Of a stretch of 29,839 nucleotides of DNA, positions 7,493 to 15,272 are shown piece after piece (positions within the stretch are counted from its first letter, which is position 1; every line of letters starts with the position of its first letter). Origin of the DNA: JBKCHH01 sp046302855 (lineage in GTDB: Bacteria; Pseudomonadota; Alphaproteobacteria; Rickettsiales; UBA8987); the NCBI GenBank assembly GCA_046302855.1, contig JBKCHH010000004.1, forward strand, positions 1-29,839, given 5' to 3'. The translations under genes were made by a program, and so were the position numbers. Below the pieces are notes generated by a model. The model had not been told where the DNA came from, searched no databases, and saw nothing but the letters and a program-made list of their open reading frames with translations.

Positions 7493-8581
7493 ATGAAAGT
7501 AAACAAAAATTACAATCTAGGGTTGTATGGCGCGTTAAAAAGGGAAGTTTTGGGCAAAACTACTATATCTATAGATAAATTCATGGATATTCTACAATAT
7601 AATGTAGATTATGGCTATTATACTAATAAAAACCCCATAGGGAGGGGACAGGATTTTATTACCGCCCCAGAACTTTCTAACATCTTCGCAGAAATGCTCT
7701 CAGTTAGCATTATTTCGCACCTAAAAGAGAATATAAAACAGGTGGAAGGAGCAGATTGTATAGAGATAATAGAATTCGGGGCAGGAAGTGGTAAGTTAAT
7801 GCAAGTAATAATTAATTGCTTAAAACCCTATCCAGAATTTTCTAGTAGATTGAAGATTTCTATTTTAGAGGTAAACCCCATCTTTGCAGAAAAACAACAA
7901 AATCTGTTGCAAAAAAGCCACAAAAATATTAATTGGCTATACACTAATGGGTTGCAGCCATCAATAAAAAATTATTTTAATTCAAATAATTATACGATTT
8001 TTCTAAATAATGAATTTTTTGATTGCTTACCTATAAAGCAATTTATTTTTAGCAATAATAACTGGTATGAAAGGCTTGTAGATTTAGATTCGCTAGAGTT
8101 TGTAGCGGCTAAAGAGCCTATTTTGCCTAACCGATACTTCCCTAAAAAGCCAAAAGAGAGCGATATTTTTGAAATAAGCAACTATACTTTGCAATATATT
8201 GAAGATATTGCTTTGCATATAAAAGACTATGGCGGAATGGCGTTGATAGTAGATTATGGCTATTTTTTTCTACCCAAGATTTCAACCCTGCAGGCAGTAA
8301 AGAATCATAAAAAAGTTGGCATTTTTGAACATTTGGGCGAAAGTGATGTATCTTCTTTAGTAAATTTTTTAAGCATTACAGAAAAGCTAGATGAGCTTGG
8401 CATAAAAAAATATCATATTGAAACACAAAGGGAATTTTTGCTTTCTATGGGTATGGAATTGCGTGCAGAAATCTTGGCAAAAAACTTGGATGAAGAGGGT
8501 AGGGTGGCTTTAAAGCAAGCAATCCACCGCTTAATTGATAGAGAGCAAATGGGAGATTTGTTTAAGGTGTTGAGGTTTTAA
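7493..8581 (+). CDS. MidA/NDUFAF7-type SAM-dependent protein methyltransferase
   Basis: A 362-residue class I SAM methyltransferase of the COG1565 family. Signatures: GRGQDFITAPELSNIFAEM near residues 49-67 (family GDF.T.pe.s..FG.m), the SAM-binding EFGAGSGKLM, ILEVNP, the NEFFDCLPI block, ALIVDYGY, and GIFEHLGESDVSSLVNF, where the eukaryotic family has DLTAHVDF. In mitochondria the homologue NDUFAF7 dimethylates an arginine of NDUFS2 during complex I assembly; a similar role in bacteria is inferred. Length is usual for the family. It starts 86 bp from the divergent DUF2336 gene; TATAAT matches occur at 7454-7459 and 7478-7483. Its stop overlaps the 3' end of the next, convergent gene by 4 bp. 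Confidence 0.85.
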   Translation: MKVNKNYNLGLYGALKREVLGKTTISIDKFMDILQYNVDYGYYTNKNPIGRGQDFITAPELSNIFAEMLSVSIISHLKENIKQVEGADCIEIIEFGAGSGKLMQVIINCLKPYPEFSSRLKISILEVNPIFAEKQQNLLQKSHKNINWLYTNGLQPSIKNYFNSNNYTIFLNNEFFDCLPIKQFIFSNNNWYERLVDLDSLEFVAAKEPILPNRYFPKKPKESDIFEISNYTLQYIEDIALHIKDYGGMALIVDYGYFFLPKISTLQAVKNHKKVGIFEHLGESDVSSLVNFLSITEKLDELGIKKYHIETQREFLLSMGMELRAEILAKNLDEEGRVALKQAIHRLIDREQMGDLFKVLRF

Positions 8582-8835
8582 CTTATCTCCCTAATTTTTC
8601 TTATCACCATTTTTTCCAGATCAAAAAGCACTAGGTCTTCATCCTGCTTGTTTAGCCTGTCTAAATTAGGGCTGTATTGTTCTAGAAAATAATCGGGCAG
8701 TTCTAATAAATGATTGGTTAATTCTGGATTATTAGTATAAAACATCGCACCTGGTATAGAATGTTCAATTATATCCTTGTAATAAGGAAAAAATTTGGTT
8801 GGATTATGAATATGAATCTTTAAAACTCTAGCCAT
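8578..8835 (-). CDS. Small hypothetical protein
   Basis: An 85-residue protein I do not recognise. It starts MARVLKIHIHNPTKFFPYY and contains PGAMFYTNN, an acidic LNKQDEDLVLFDLEK stretch and a basic C-terminal helix VIRKIREIS. No signal peptide, membrane helix or cysteine motif is visible. The frame could also start at a GTG at 8862, adding nine residues; the ATG at 8835 is preferred because no ribosome-binding site favours the GTG. It fills most of the gap between midA and nadE and overlaps the convergent midA stop by 4 bp. A protein with ordered hydrophobic and charged segments is plausible, but chance coding is not excluded. Confidence 0.45.
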   Translation of the reverse strand: MARVLKIHIHNPTKFFPYYKDIIEHSIPGAMFYTNNPELTNHLLELPDYFLEQYSPNLDRLNKQDEDLVLFDLEKMVIRKIREIS

Positions 8836-8886
8836 AAAAAAATCTACTTGATTTGTAGCCACTGGAAAGGATTATAAAACAAAAAA

Positions 8887-10440
8887 ATGAAAATTGCAAT
8901 AGCACAAATTCAACTAGAGGTTGCAGGTGATGGCAGGGGCCACGAAAACAACTTCAAAAAAATTGCAGATGCCTATAATGCAACAAAAGGCAAGGCAGAT
9001 ATTATTCTTTTCCCAGAGCTAGCAATTACTGGCTACCTAGCCCTAGACTTTTACTTAAGGGAAGATTTTGTGCAAAAGGCAGAAGGCTATAATGCCAAAA
9101 TTGCAAGCCTTACAAAAAACTCCAGCACCGCCATTGCGGTTGGGAATATTGTTATAGCTAATAAAAAAATCTATAATGCCGGGCTAGTTTTTTTTGAAGG
9201 TAAGCTAATCCATACTCAGCTAAAGGTTAATTTGCCCAATTACGGCGTTTTTAAAGAAAAAAGGCATTTTACAAGTGGCGAAAAGCTAAAAACCTTTGAG
9301 TTTCTTGGCAAAAAAATCCTCTATCTAATTTGTGAAGATATGTGGGGCAATGATGCTTTAAAACTGGCAAAAAATAGTGATGTGGTTTTGGTTTCCAATG
9401 CTTCACCCTTTGAAGTAGATAAGCCTGTGGCGAGAATAGAACAGGCTAAAAAATTCGCCACGCCATTATTCTATGCCAACCACGCAATGGCAAATGATGA
9501 TTTGGTTTTTGATGGCAATTCTTTCGCCACAAATGGTGTAAATACAGAAATGTTGCATGGCTTCAAGCAAGAAATTAAAACCATTGAAATAAATAAAATA
9601 AAAGAAAAACCTAATAATTTAGATGAGAACTATCAAGTATATTCTGCCTTGCAGCTTGCCTTAAAAGAATATGCGAAAAAAAATGGCTTCGAAAAGGTTT
9701 TAATTGGGCTTTCTGGTGGCATAGATTCCGCCATAACAGCACAGATTGCCGCTAAAACCTTAGGAGCAGAAAATATTTTGCTTTACTTTTTGCCATCAAA
9801 ATTTACCTCCAAAGAAAGTCTTGCGGATGCCAAACAGCTAGCCAAAAATATTGGCGTTAAGCTAAATAAGATTTCAATCAAAAAGCTAGATAGAAACTTT
9901 AGAAAAACTATTGGCAATGCTGGCGATTTAACCCTGCAAAATCTACAGGCAAGAATTAGAGGGGTATTACTAATGGCAATTTCTAACCAAACTGGTGCCT
10001 TGCTTTTAACTACTGGTAATAAGTCTGAAATTGCGGTTGGCTACTGCACCCTTTATGGTGATATGTGTGGCGGTTATAACTTGCTAAAAGATATTTATAA
10101 AACAAAAGTTTACAGCCTTGCTAACTATATAAATAGGGAAGGGGAGATAATCCCACAAAATATTATTACCAAAGCACCAACGGCAGAGCTAAAGCCAAAC
10201 CAAAAGGATTCAGATTCTTTGCCAGAATATGAAATATTAGATAAGATTTTACACCTATATATAGAAGAGGGCAAATCTAGCCAATTTATCATCTCACAAG
10301 GTTTCGTAAAAGAGCTGGTGGATAAGGTTATAAGGCTAATTAATTTAAGCGAATATAAAAGAAGGCAATCTGCCCCCGGCCCCAAAATCTCAAGCAAACC
10401 CTTTGATTCAGACTGGCACTACCCAATTTCTAAAAGTTAG
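8887..10440 (+). CDS. nadE: Glutamine-dependent NAD+ synthetase
   Basis: A 517-residue two-domain enzyme that converts nicotinate adenine dinucleotide to NAD+ using glutamine and ATP. The N-terminal nitrilase-type glutaminase domain (about 1-245) has the full triad: E44 in FPELAITGY, K113 in LKVNLPNYGVF, and C149 in LICEDMWG. The C-terminal synthetase domain begins near 250 and has the ATP-pyrophosphatase P-loop SGGIDS (276-281), TTGNKSEIAVGYCTLYGDM, and the closing RRQSAPGPKISSKPFDSDWH block. Length is close to that of proteobacterial short-form NadE. The gene stands alone; it converges with bioC, with 8 bp between stops. Confidence 0.95.
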   Translation: MKIAIAQIQLEVAGDGRGHENNFKKIADAYNATKGKADIILFPELAITGYLALDFYLREDFVQKAEGYNAKIASLTKNSSTAIAVGNIVIANKKIYNAGLVFFEGKLIHTQLKVNLPNYGVFKEKRHFTSGEKLKTFEFLGKKILYLICEDMWGNDALKLAKNSDVVLVSNASPFEVDKPVARIEQAKKFATPLFYANHAMANDDLVFDGNSFATNGVNTEMLHGFKQEIKTIEINKIKEKPNNLDENYQVYSALQLALKEYAKKNGFEKVLIGLSGGIDSAITAQIAAKTLGAENILLYFLPSKFTSKESLADAKQLAKNIGVKLNKISIKKLDRNFRKTIGNAGDLTLQNLQARIRGVLLMAISNQTGALLLTTGNKSEIAVGYCTLYGDMCGGYNLLKDIYKTKVYSLANYINREGEIIPQNIITKAPTAELKPNQKDSDSLPEYEILDKILHLYIEEGKSSQFIISQGFVKELVDKVIRLINLSEYKRRQSAPGPKISSKPFDSDWHYPISKS

Positions 10441-10448
10441 AGTGGCGG

Positions 10449-11186
10449 TTAAACTCTCACCACAAAAATTCCTACCTGCCAGTTGGCGAAAACCTTGCCA
10501 TACCTATTGCAATAAGCTATTGATAATTCATCTAGTTTTTGTTTTCCTATAGCATTTTTACGAGAGGTATTTTTATTACCCCCACCAATAGTATTGATGG
10601 ATTTTAGTAGCTTAAAAATATTTTCATACTCATCTATAATATTGATATTTTTTGCCTCTATAGGCTTAAAATTCGCCTCACTTAGCTTCTCTAAAATCTG
10701 CTCTAATGAATAAAAGCTATTGATTTTATTATGAATACCATTTTCGGTGAAGATGTCTTTTAGTTCTTGTAAAGAACCATCTAAAAAAATGGAAAAAATA
10801 AAATAAGAATTTGGTTGTAGAACCCTTTTTATTTCAGCAAATGCCCTATCTAAATTTACCCACTGCAAACATAAGGAGGAAAGGCACGAACTAAAAGCAT
10901 TTGGTTTAAAAGGCAAATTTTCGACATCACCACAAATAACCGGCGAGTGTTTTTTTGCCACCTCACACATTTCGTAAGATATATCTAATTGAATTAGATT
11001 GGCTTTTAACTTTTGGGCTAAATAGCCCGTGCCACTGCCAATATCTAAGATTTTTTTTGTGTCATTGAGGTATGGCTTTGCTTCCAACAATAAAATCTCC
11101 GCCACCTTTTTTTGCAGAATAGAGTTTTTGTTATAGTTTTTGCTAGACCTTGAAAAGTCTTTTATAACCAGCTTTTTATTTAACAT
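10449..11186 (-). CDS. bioC: Malonyl-ACP O-methyltransferase (BioC-like)
   Basis: A 245-residue SAM-dependent methyltransferase. The N terminus (IKDFSRSSKNYNKNSILQKKVAE) matches the BioC opening 'F.raa.tYd..a.lQ..va'. Motif I is ILDIGSGTGYL, followed by QLDIS, the acidic GDVENLPF and LCLQWV. The C-terminal LLKSINTIGGGNKNTSRK corresponds to BioC's 'LL..lk.iGa.n....R' region, which separates it from generic methyltransferases. BioC methylates malonyl-ACP to start pimelate synthesis for biotin. NDUFAF5-type methyltransferases share part of this pattern and are the main alternative. No other bio gene is in the window. The start is the ATG at 11186, just downstream of a palindromic repeat. Confidence 0.68.
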   Translation of the reverse strand: MLNKKLVIKDFSRSSKNYNKNSILQKKVAEILLLEAKPYLNDTKKILDIGSGTGYLAQKLKANLIQLDISYEMCEVAKKHSPVICGDVENLPFKPNAFSSCLSSLCLQWVNLDRAFAEIKRVLQPNSYFIFSIFLDGSLQELKDIFTENGIHNKINSFYSLEQILEKLSEANFKPIEAKNINIIDEYENIFKLLKSINTIGGGNKNTSRKNAIGKQKLDELSIAYCNRYGKVFANWQVGIFVVRV

Positions 11187-11233
11187 TGCACTAAGTTAGC
11201 TTGGAAATGCTTGAATAGCAATCTAGGCGGATA

Positions 11234-11342
11234 GTCATTGCGAGGAGCTGAAAGCTCCGTGGCAATCCAGTAATAAAATTCAAAAAGTATGGATTATAAA
11301 CTGGATTGCTTCGCCAAAAATTAAATTTTGGCTCGCAATGAC
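11234..11342 (+). repeat. Dispersed palindromic element, copy 1
   Basis: Outer arms GTCATTGCGAG (11234-11244) and CTCGCAATGAC (11332-11342) are exact reverse complements, as are inner arms GCAATCCAG (11262-11270) and CTGGATTGC (11301-11309). Between them lie two small hairpins, GGAGCT-GAA-AGCTCC (11244-11258) and GCCAAAA...TTTTGGC, and an AT-rich core. The folded form would be a multi-armed, cloverleaf-like structure. It sits between bioC and the tautomerase gene. Two further copies occur in this window. The pattern resembles small non-coding palindromic (MITE-like) elements known from Rickettsiales and other bacteria. Confidence 0.85.
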
Positions 11343-11406
11343 GAATTCCCCTGTTATTTGCTAAGATGCTAATAAAACTATACCAGTATGTTTTCAAGTT
11401 AATTTA

Positions 11407-11604
11407 TCAGCCCTTCTTTGGCTTATCTATAACCAATTTACCTTCAAAGCCGTAATGGTTTGGTGCCATTTCTGAAAGGATTATGCGAACATTTTCTGGC
11501 TTTACATCAACCGTTTTACAAATTGCCTTAGTGACTTCTGCCACTAACGCCCTTTTTTTATCATCACTTCTTCCTTCCATTAAATGAATTTGAACTATTG
11601 GCAT
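11407..11604 (-). CDS. 4-oxalocrotonate tautomerase family protein
   Basis: A 65-residue member of the tautomerase superfamily. After Met removal, the N-terminal proline (M-P-I-V-Q-I) is the catalytic base of the family. The following LMEGRSDDKKRALVAEVTKA is the typical first helix, with the conserved GR turn, and ends in the strand NVRIILSEM. Members interconvert keto and enol forms of 2-hydroxymuconate and similar compounds, but many small paralogues have unknown physiological substrates. No aromatic degradation gene is nearby. It follows plsX after 4 bp on the same strand and is surely cotranscribed with it; the functional reason is unclear. Confidence 0.88.
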   Translation of the reverse strand: MPIVQIHLMEGRSDDKKRALVAEVTKAICKTVDVKPENVRIILSEMAPNHYGFEGKLVIDKPKKG

Positions 11605-11608
11605 AAAA

Positions 11609-12739
11609 TTAATGAACTATTTGGTTAGGTTTTATATTTAAATTATTGTTTTTAATGATATTGTTTTCTGGCTTAATAGTGGTTATTTCTTTAACCTCAT
11701 CTATTATATAATCATTTACCCTGTTTTCCACTAATAAAACGGCACGGGTAATGGCATTTTTGAAGCTAAAAGAATCTGCATTGCCGTGGCTTTTTACCAC
11801 CACCCCATCAAGCCCTAAGAACATAGCTCCATTATAGTTTCTAGGGTCAATTTTCTTCTTTAAGCCATTTAATATAGGTAAAGAAATTAGCCCTGCTATT
11901 TTGGTAAATATATTTTCATTAAAGGATTTTTTTATGTAAAAGCCACATACCTTGGCCGTGCCTTCCATAGTTTTTAAGGCAATATTGCCAGAAAAGCCAT
12001 CAGTTACTATAATATCCACCTCTCCCTTGCCTAAATCGCTACCTTCCACAAAGCCCTTATAGTTGCTAGATAAGCTAGATTTTTTTATAATCTCCGCTGT
12101 TTTTTTTACCACTTGCGTTCCCTTTTCTTCCTCTGTGCCAATGTTTAGCAAACCAATAGAGGGTTTTGAAATTTTTAGCACCTTTTTAGCATATATTTCT
12201 GCCATTATGGCAAATTCAAACAGGTTATTTTCAGAACATTCTGGGTTTGCCCCTAGGTCTAAAAACACTAGGTCTTTGCCCATAGTTGGCACTAAAGAAC
12301 ATATGGCAGGCCTTGAAATTCCATTTAAGGTTCTAAGAGTTAAAACGCTCATCGCCATTAATGCCCCAGTATTGCCGGCACTAATAAAGCAATCAGAAAG
12401 TTTATTTCCCCACAGTTCATTTTTTTGTTTTAGAGATAATATGCCAAGCCCCATACTGGTGGTTTTTATTTTTCTAATGGCTTGCGAGGGCTTATCGGTG
12501 GGTAGAATTTCATCCGCTACATCTATTACTGTAGCAAAGCTGTTAAGGTTTGGGTAGATATCAAAATATTTGGCTAGCTTTTTGTTATCGCCAAAAATGC
12601 GGAAAGTAAGGTTGTTGGCGTTATTGGTGTTGATAAGTTCTTCTATATAAAGGCTAATGCCAGCCATTACTGAATCTGGAGCGTTATCCCCCCCCATTGC
12701 ATCCACCGCTACTATTATCTTTTGATTTTTTTCAACCAT
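11609..12739 (-). CDS. plsX: Phosphate acyltransferase PlsX
   Basis: A 376-residue enzyme that makes acyl-phosphate from acyl-ACP, the first step of the PlsX/PlsY route to phosphatidic acid. Family signatures: AVDAMGGDNAPDSVMAG at the N terminus, AISAGNTGA-like SAGNTGALM, the RPAICSLVPT block, LDLGANPECS, LLNIGTEEEKGT, FVEGSDLGKGEVDIIVTDGFSGN, and the late GLDGVVVKSHGNAD. The tail of about 30 residues, rich in Asn, Ile and Lys, goes beyond the usual 330-350 length. Usual partners rpmF and fabH are absent; the tautomerase follows instead. A 10-bp palindrome AAGTTAACTT lies at 12771-12780 upstream of the start and may be part of its control region. Confidence 0.94.
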   Translation of the reverse strand: MVEKNQKIIVAVDAMGGDNAPDSVMAGISLYIEELINTNNANNLTFRIFGDNKKLAKYFDIYPNLNSFATVIDVADEILPTDKPSQAIRKIKTTSMGLGILSLKQKNELWGNKLSDCFISAGNTGALMAMSVLTLRTLNGISRPAICSLVPTMGKDLVFLDLGANPECSENNLFEFAIMAEIYAKKVLKISKPSIGLLNIGTEEEKGTQVVKKTAEIIKKSSLSSNYKGFVEGSDLGKGEVDIIVTDGFSGNIALKTMEGTAKVCGFYIKKSFNENIFTKIAGLISLPILNGLKKKIDPRNYNGAMFLGLDGVVVKSHGNADSFSFKNAITRAVLLVENRVNDYIIDEVKEITTIKPENNIIKNNNLNIKPNQIVH

Positions 12740-12835
12740 TCACCACTTTAACAAACATTCATTAAGGCACAAGTTAACTTTAACCCTTTGCTTTGTAGAT
12801 TGTCAAGAAGTTTGGTTTATAGCTGTTTTATTTTT

Positions 12836-12852
12836 TTGGCACAGATATTGCA
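12836..12852 (+). promoter_or_regulatory. Sigma-54 (-24/-12) type promoter of flgE
   Basis: TTGGCACAGATATTGCA fits the sigma-54 consensus YTGGCACG-N4-TTGCW with a single change (G to A after CAC). The essential GG (12838-12839) and GC (12850-12851) are separated by exactly 10 bases. Transcription would start near 12863, about 70 bp before the flgE ATG. Sigma-54 control of hook genes is known in Alphaproteobacteria such as Caulobacter. The activator and its sites are not seen. Confidence 0.65.
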
Positions 12853-12869
12853 AATATCATTTCCATAAC

Positions 12870-12890
12870 CGCTTAAGGTATTTTTAAGCG
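12870..12890 (+). promoter_or_regulatory. 5' leader hairpin of flgE
   Basis: CGCTTAA and TTAAGCG form a perfect 7-bp inverted repeat (with two possible G-U pairs inward) lying between the predicted transcription start and the ribosome-binding site. It could be a leader hairpin affecting mRNA stability or translation, or the operator of an activator or repressor. Confidence 0.4.
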
Positions 12891-12933
12891 ATACGAAGGT
12901 AATAAAACAAAAACCTAGGAAGGGGTATAATTT

Positions 12934-15153
12934 ATGTCATTAACCAACGCCTTGTTTGCCAGTGAATCTGGTATTAGATCTAACGCTAGGGCAATCGCCG
13001 TATCGTCTGATAACATTGCCAATTCTAATACTATTGGTTTTAAAGGTTCAACTGCCTATTTTAAATCTATTGTAGCAGGCAGTACCAATACTGGAACAAC
13101 CTTGGGTGCTGGTGTTTCTGTAACCAAAAGATTAAATTTTGATCAACAGGGTGCCATAGTTTCAACTGGCGTTACTACAGATTTAGCCATTACCGGCAAA
13201 GGTTCTTATGTGGTGAAAAAAGATAAGGCTGGGCCAGATGCAGGCTTTTATTATACGCGTGAAGGTTCTTTTAGAATAAACCAGTTTGGGCAGTTTGAAA
13301 ATGCCTCTGGCTACATTTTATATGGTCATCCTTTAGATACTGAAGGTAGAAGACCCGGTGAAGCAGGCAATATAAACACTACCGATTCCACTCTACTTGA
13401 TTCATTAGAGCCAATTACCCTTTCTAATGTAATTTCTGCCGCTTCTGCTACCACGAAAATTAATTTTGGCGTAAATTTAGATGCCAAAGAACCGCAATTA
13501 CTAGGTGCTTTTGATATTATAGACCCGCAAGTTCCACTAAACGATAAAATAGCTTGGGATGAGATTATACAGGGTAATAATGATTTATCTTGGGAACAGG
13601 GAACAAACGATGCCTTTGGTAATCTGGGCGTGGGCGATCAACTAACTTTATTAAGAAGTGATGGGCAAACCATTAGTTTTGAATATGGTGGCTATGCTAC
13701 TTCTAATATTGCCTCTGTAGCAACACCTATTTTTGGTGCAGCAGATGCTGCTACTGAATTTGCTTTAGGTCCAGGTACAGCTAATGATGGGCAGGGCTTT
13801 ACCATAACCCCAACTGGTGCCTTTGCCTCCAATGCTGTGCAAACCTTTAAGTTTCAAAATGATGATCCAAGTTTGGATGAGGGCGAGTTTAATTCCCTTG
13901 ACACCCTAGTGAGTGCAATAATAAAAACGTCTAATGGCTTGCTTACTGCCAAAAAAATTGCAAATGGAACTGGAGTAAGTATTTTAATTTCTGCAACGGA
14001 TGCAAGGCAGGGTTTAAATTTTGCTAATATTAGTGGTGCGGGACCAAACTTTACAGGCGTATTTGGCTTAGCGAATTTTGATCCTACCGAAACTGGCTTG
14101 CCTCGTTTTAATACCTTAAAGGGTTTAAATGAGCAGTTAAATGATACAGATTATTTTTACGCCACGGTGCAAAACCCGACCTTTGATTCTACCTTAAAAA
14201 TTGGCACTAAAGATCCGAAAGGTTCAATACAGTTTACAGGTGTTGATTTGACCCCTGCTACTCCGCCAGCTGGGTTTAATTTGTTAACCTCACTTGGTTT
14301 TAGTATTTCAGCTACTACTCTTACCCCTGCTTTCACGGGAGCAAACAATGTAACAAGTGCACCTTCAGAAATTGTATATGATGTAGCAGATATAGATAAA
14401 TCAATAGCATCTGGTAGTATTGATGCTAATTTTAGAAAATCAATCCGAATTTATGATTCCCTTGGCACAGCCCATGATTTAATTTTAGCCTATGTAAAAT
14501 TAGGGCAAAATAAATGGGGGGTTGAATTATTTGCGGCTGATAAGACTGAAATTAATACTTCCCAACTAAATGGGTTAATTACTACCGGCGAAGTTGAATT
14601 TAATGGGGATGGTAGTATTAGAACCCTAACCCCAAGCCTGCTTAGCCCCTTTAATATTACTTGGAAAAATGGTGCCTTGGCTAGCACCATTAGCCTAGAT
14701 TTAGGCTCGGTTGCAGACCCCCTAAATGGTGGTGGCTTAACCCAGCTAGATGGTAAATATACGGTTTATCAAGATAAACAAAATGGCTATCCTGTAGGTT
14801 CATTACAGTTTATAGATGTTGATGCTACTGGAAAAATACTAATTAACTTTACCAATGGACAATCCCGCTCTATTTATCAAATTGGCTTGGGAGTTTTTTC
14901 AGATGAAAATTCTCTAACCCCCCTTTCAGATAATGTGTTTCAAATTTCATCTGATTCTGGTGAGGTAAATGTTTACTCACCGGGTGAAAATGGTGCAGGA
15001 CTAATAGAGGTAAAGGCTTTAGAGCAGGCAAATGTTGATTTATCAACCGAGCTAACTAGAGTAATTGTAACGCAAAGGGCTTTTCAATCTAACACCCGTA
15101 TAATTTCTGTAGTAGATAAAATGACCGAAGATTTAGTTAATACTTTAAGGTAG
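12934..15153 (+). CDS. flgE: Flagellar hook protein FlgE
   Basis: A 739-residue flagellar axial protein. The N-terminal rod/hook motif (ALFASESGIRSNARAIAVSS, then DNIANSNTIGFKGS) and the C-terminal helix (VDLSTELTRVIVTQRAFQSN, ending DKMTEDLVNTL) form the coiled-coil core of the axial family. FlgE-specific sections are the YFYTREGSFRI-like strand and the RIYDSLGTAHDLILAYVKLG block (about residues 510-530). It is much longer than the E. coli hook protein (about 400), the excess lying in the surface-exposed middle domains. A strong Shine-Dalgarno AGGAAGGGG (12917-12925) precedes the ATG by 8 bases. No other flagellar gene is adjacent; a sigma-54 type promoter and leader hairpin lie just upstream, and a palindromic repeat follows 10 bp after the stop. 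Confidence 0.92.
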   Translation: MSLTNALFASESGIRSNARAIAVSSDNIANSNTIGFKGSTAYFKSIVAGSTNTGTTLGAGVSVTKRLNFDQQGAIVSTGVTTDLAITGKGSYVVKKDKAGPDAGFYYTREGSFRINQFGQFENASGYILYGHPLDTEGRRPGEAGNINTTDSTLLDSLEPITLSNVISAASATTKINFGVNLDAKEPQLLGAFDIIDPQVPLNDKIAWDEIIQGNNDLSWEQGTNDAFGNLGVGDQLTLLRSDGQTISFEYGGYATSNIASVATPIFGAADAATEFALGPGTANDGQGFTITPTGAFASNAVQTFKFQNDDPSLDEGEFNSLDTLVSAIIKTSNGLLTAKKIANGTGVSILISATDARQGLNFANISGAGPNFTGVFGLANFDPTETGLPRFNTLKGLNEQLNDTDYFYATVQNPTFDSTLKIGTKDPKGSIQFTGVDLTPATPPAGFNLLTSLGFSISATTLTPAFTGANNVTSAPSEIVYDVADIDKSIASGSIDANFRKSIRIYDSLGTAHDLILAYVKLGQNKWGVELFAADKTEINTSQLNGLITTGEVEFNGDGSIRTLTPSLLSPFNITWKNGALASTISLDLGSVADPLNGGGLTQLDGKYTVYQDKQNGYPVGSLQFIDVDATGKILINFTNGQSRSIYQIGLGVFSDENSLTPLSDNVFQISSDSGEVNVYSPGENGAGLIEVKALEQANVDLSTELTRVIVTQRAFQSNTRIISVVDKMTEDLVNTLR

Positions 15154-15162
15154 TAGCTAAGT

Positions 15163-15262
15163 CGTCATTGCGAGCGATAGCGTAGCAATCCAGTTTATAA
15201 GCCTTATTTTTTGAATTTTATTTACTGGATTGCCACGGGGCTTTCAGCCCCTCGCAATGACG
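15163..15262 (-). repeat. Dispersed palindromic element, copy 2 (inverted relative to copy 1)
   Basis: Outer arms GTCATTGCGAG (15164-15174) and CTCGCAATGAC (15251-15261), inner arms GCAATCCAG (15185-15193) and CTGGATTGC (15225-15233), and a right-hand hairpin GGGGCT-TTC-AGCCCC (15237-15251). The AT-rich core, with TTTATAA at one end and TTTTTTGAATTTTATT, matches the reverse complement of the core of copy 1, so the two copies lie in opposite orientation. It sits between flgE and the Rrf2 gene and may also serve as their terminator. Confidence 0.85.
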
Positions 15263-15272
15263 GAAATGCTAG

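Noticed and set aside
11234..11342. tRNA-like cloverleaf
   Set aside because: The folded palindromic element looks cloverleaf-like, but it has no T-loop (GTTCRA), anticodon arm geometry or CCA end, and two copies share the arms.
11191..11397. A 68-codon open frame on the minus strand
   Set aside because: It is made almost entirely of the palindromic element (copy 1) read through its arms; there is no Shine-Dalgarno and the product looks like the usual spurious translation of such repeats.
12063..12557. A 164-codon open frame on the plus strand inside plsX
   Set aside because: Antisense to a well-conserved part of PlsX and without a ribosome-binding site or recognisable protein motif.
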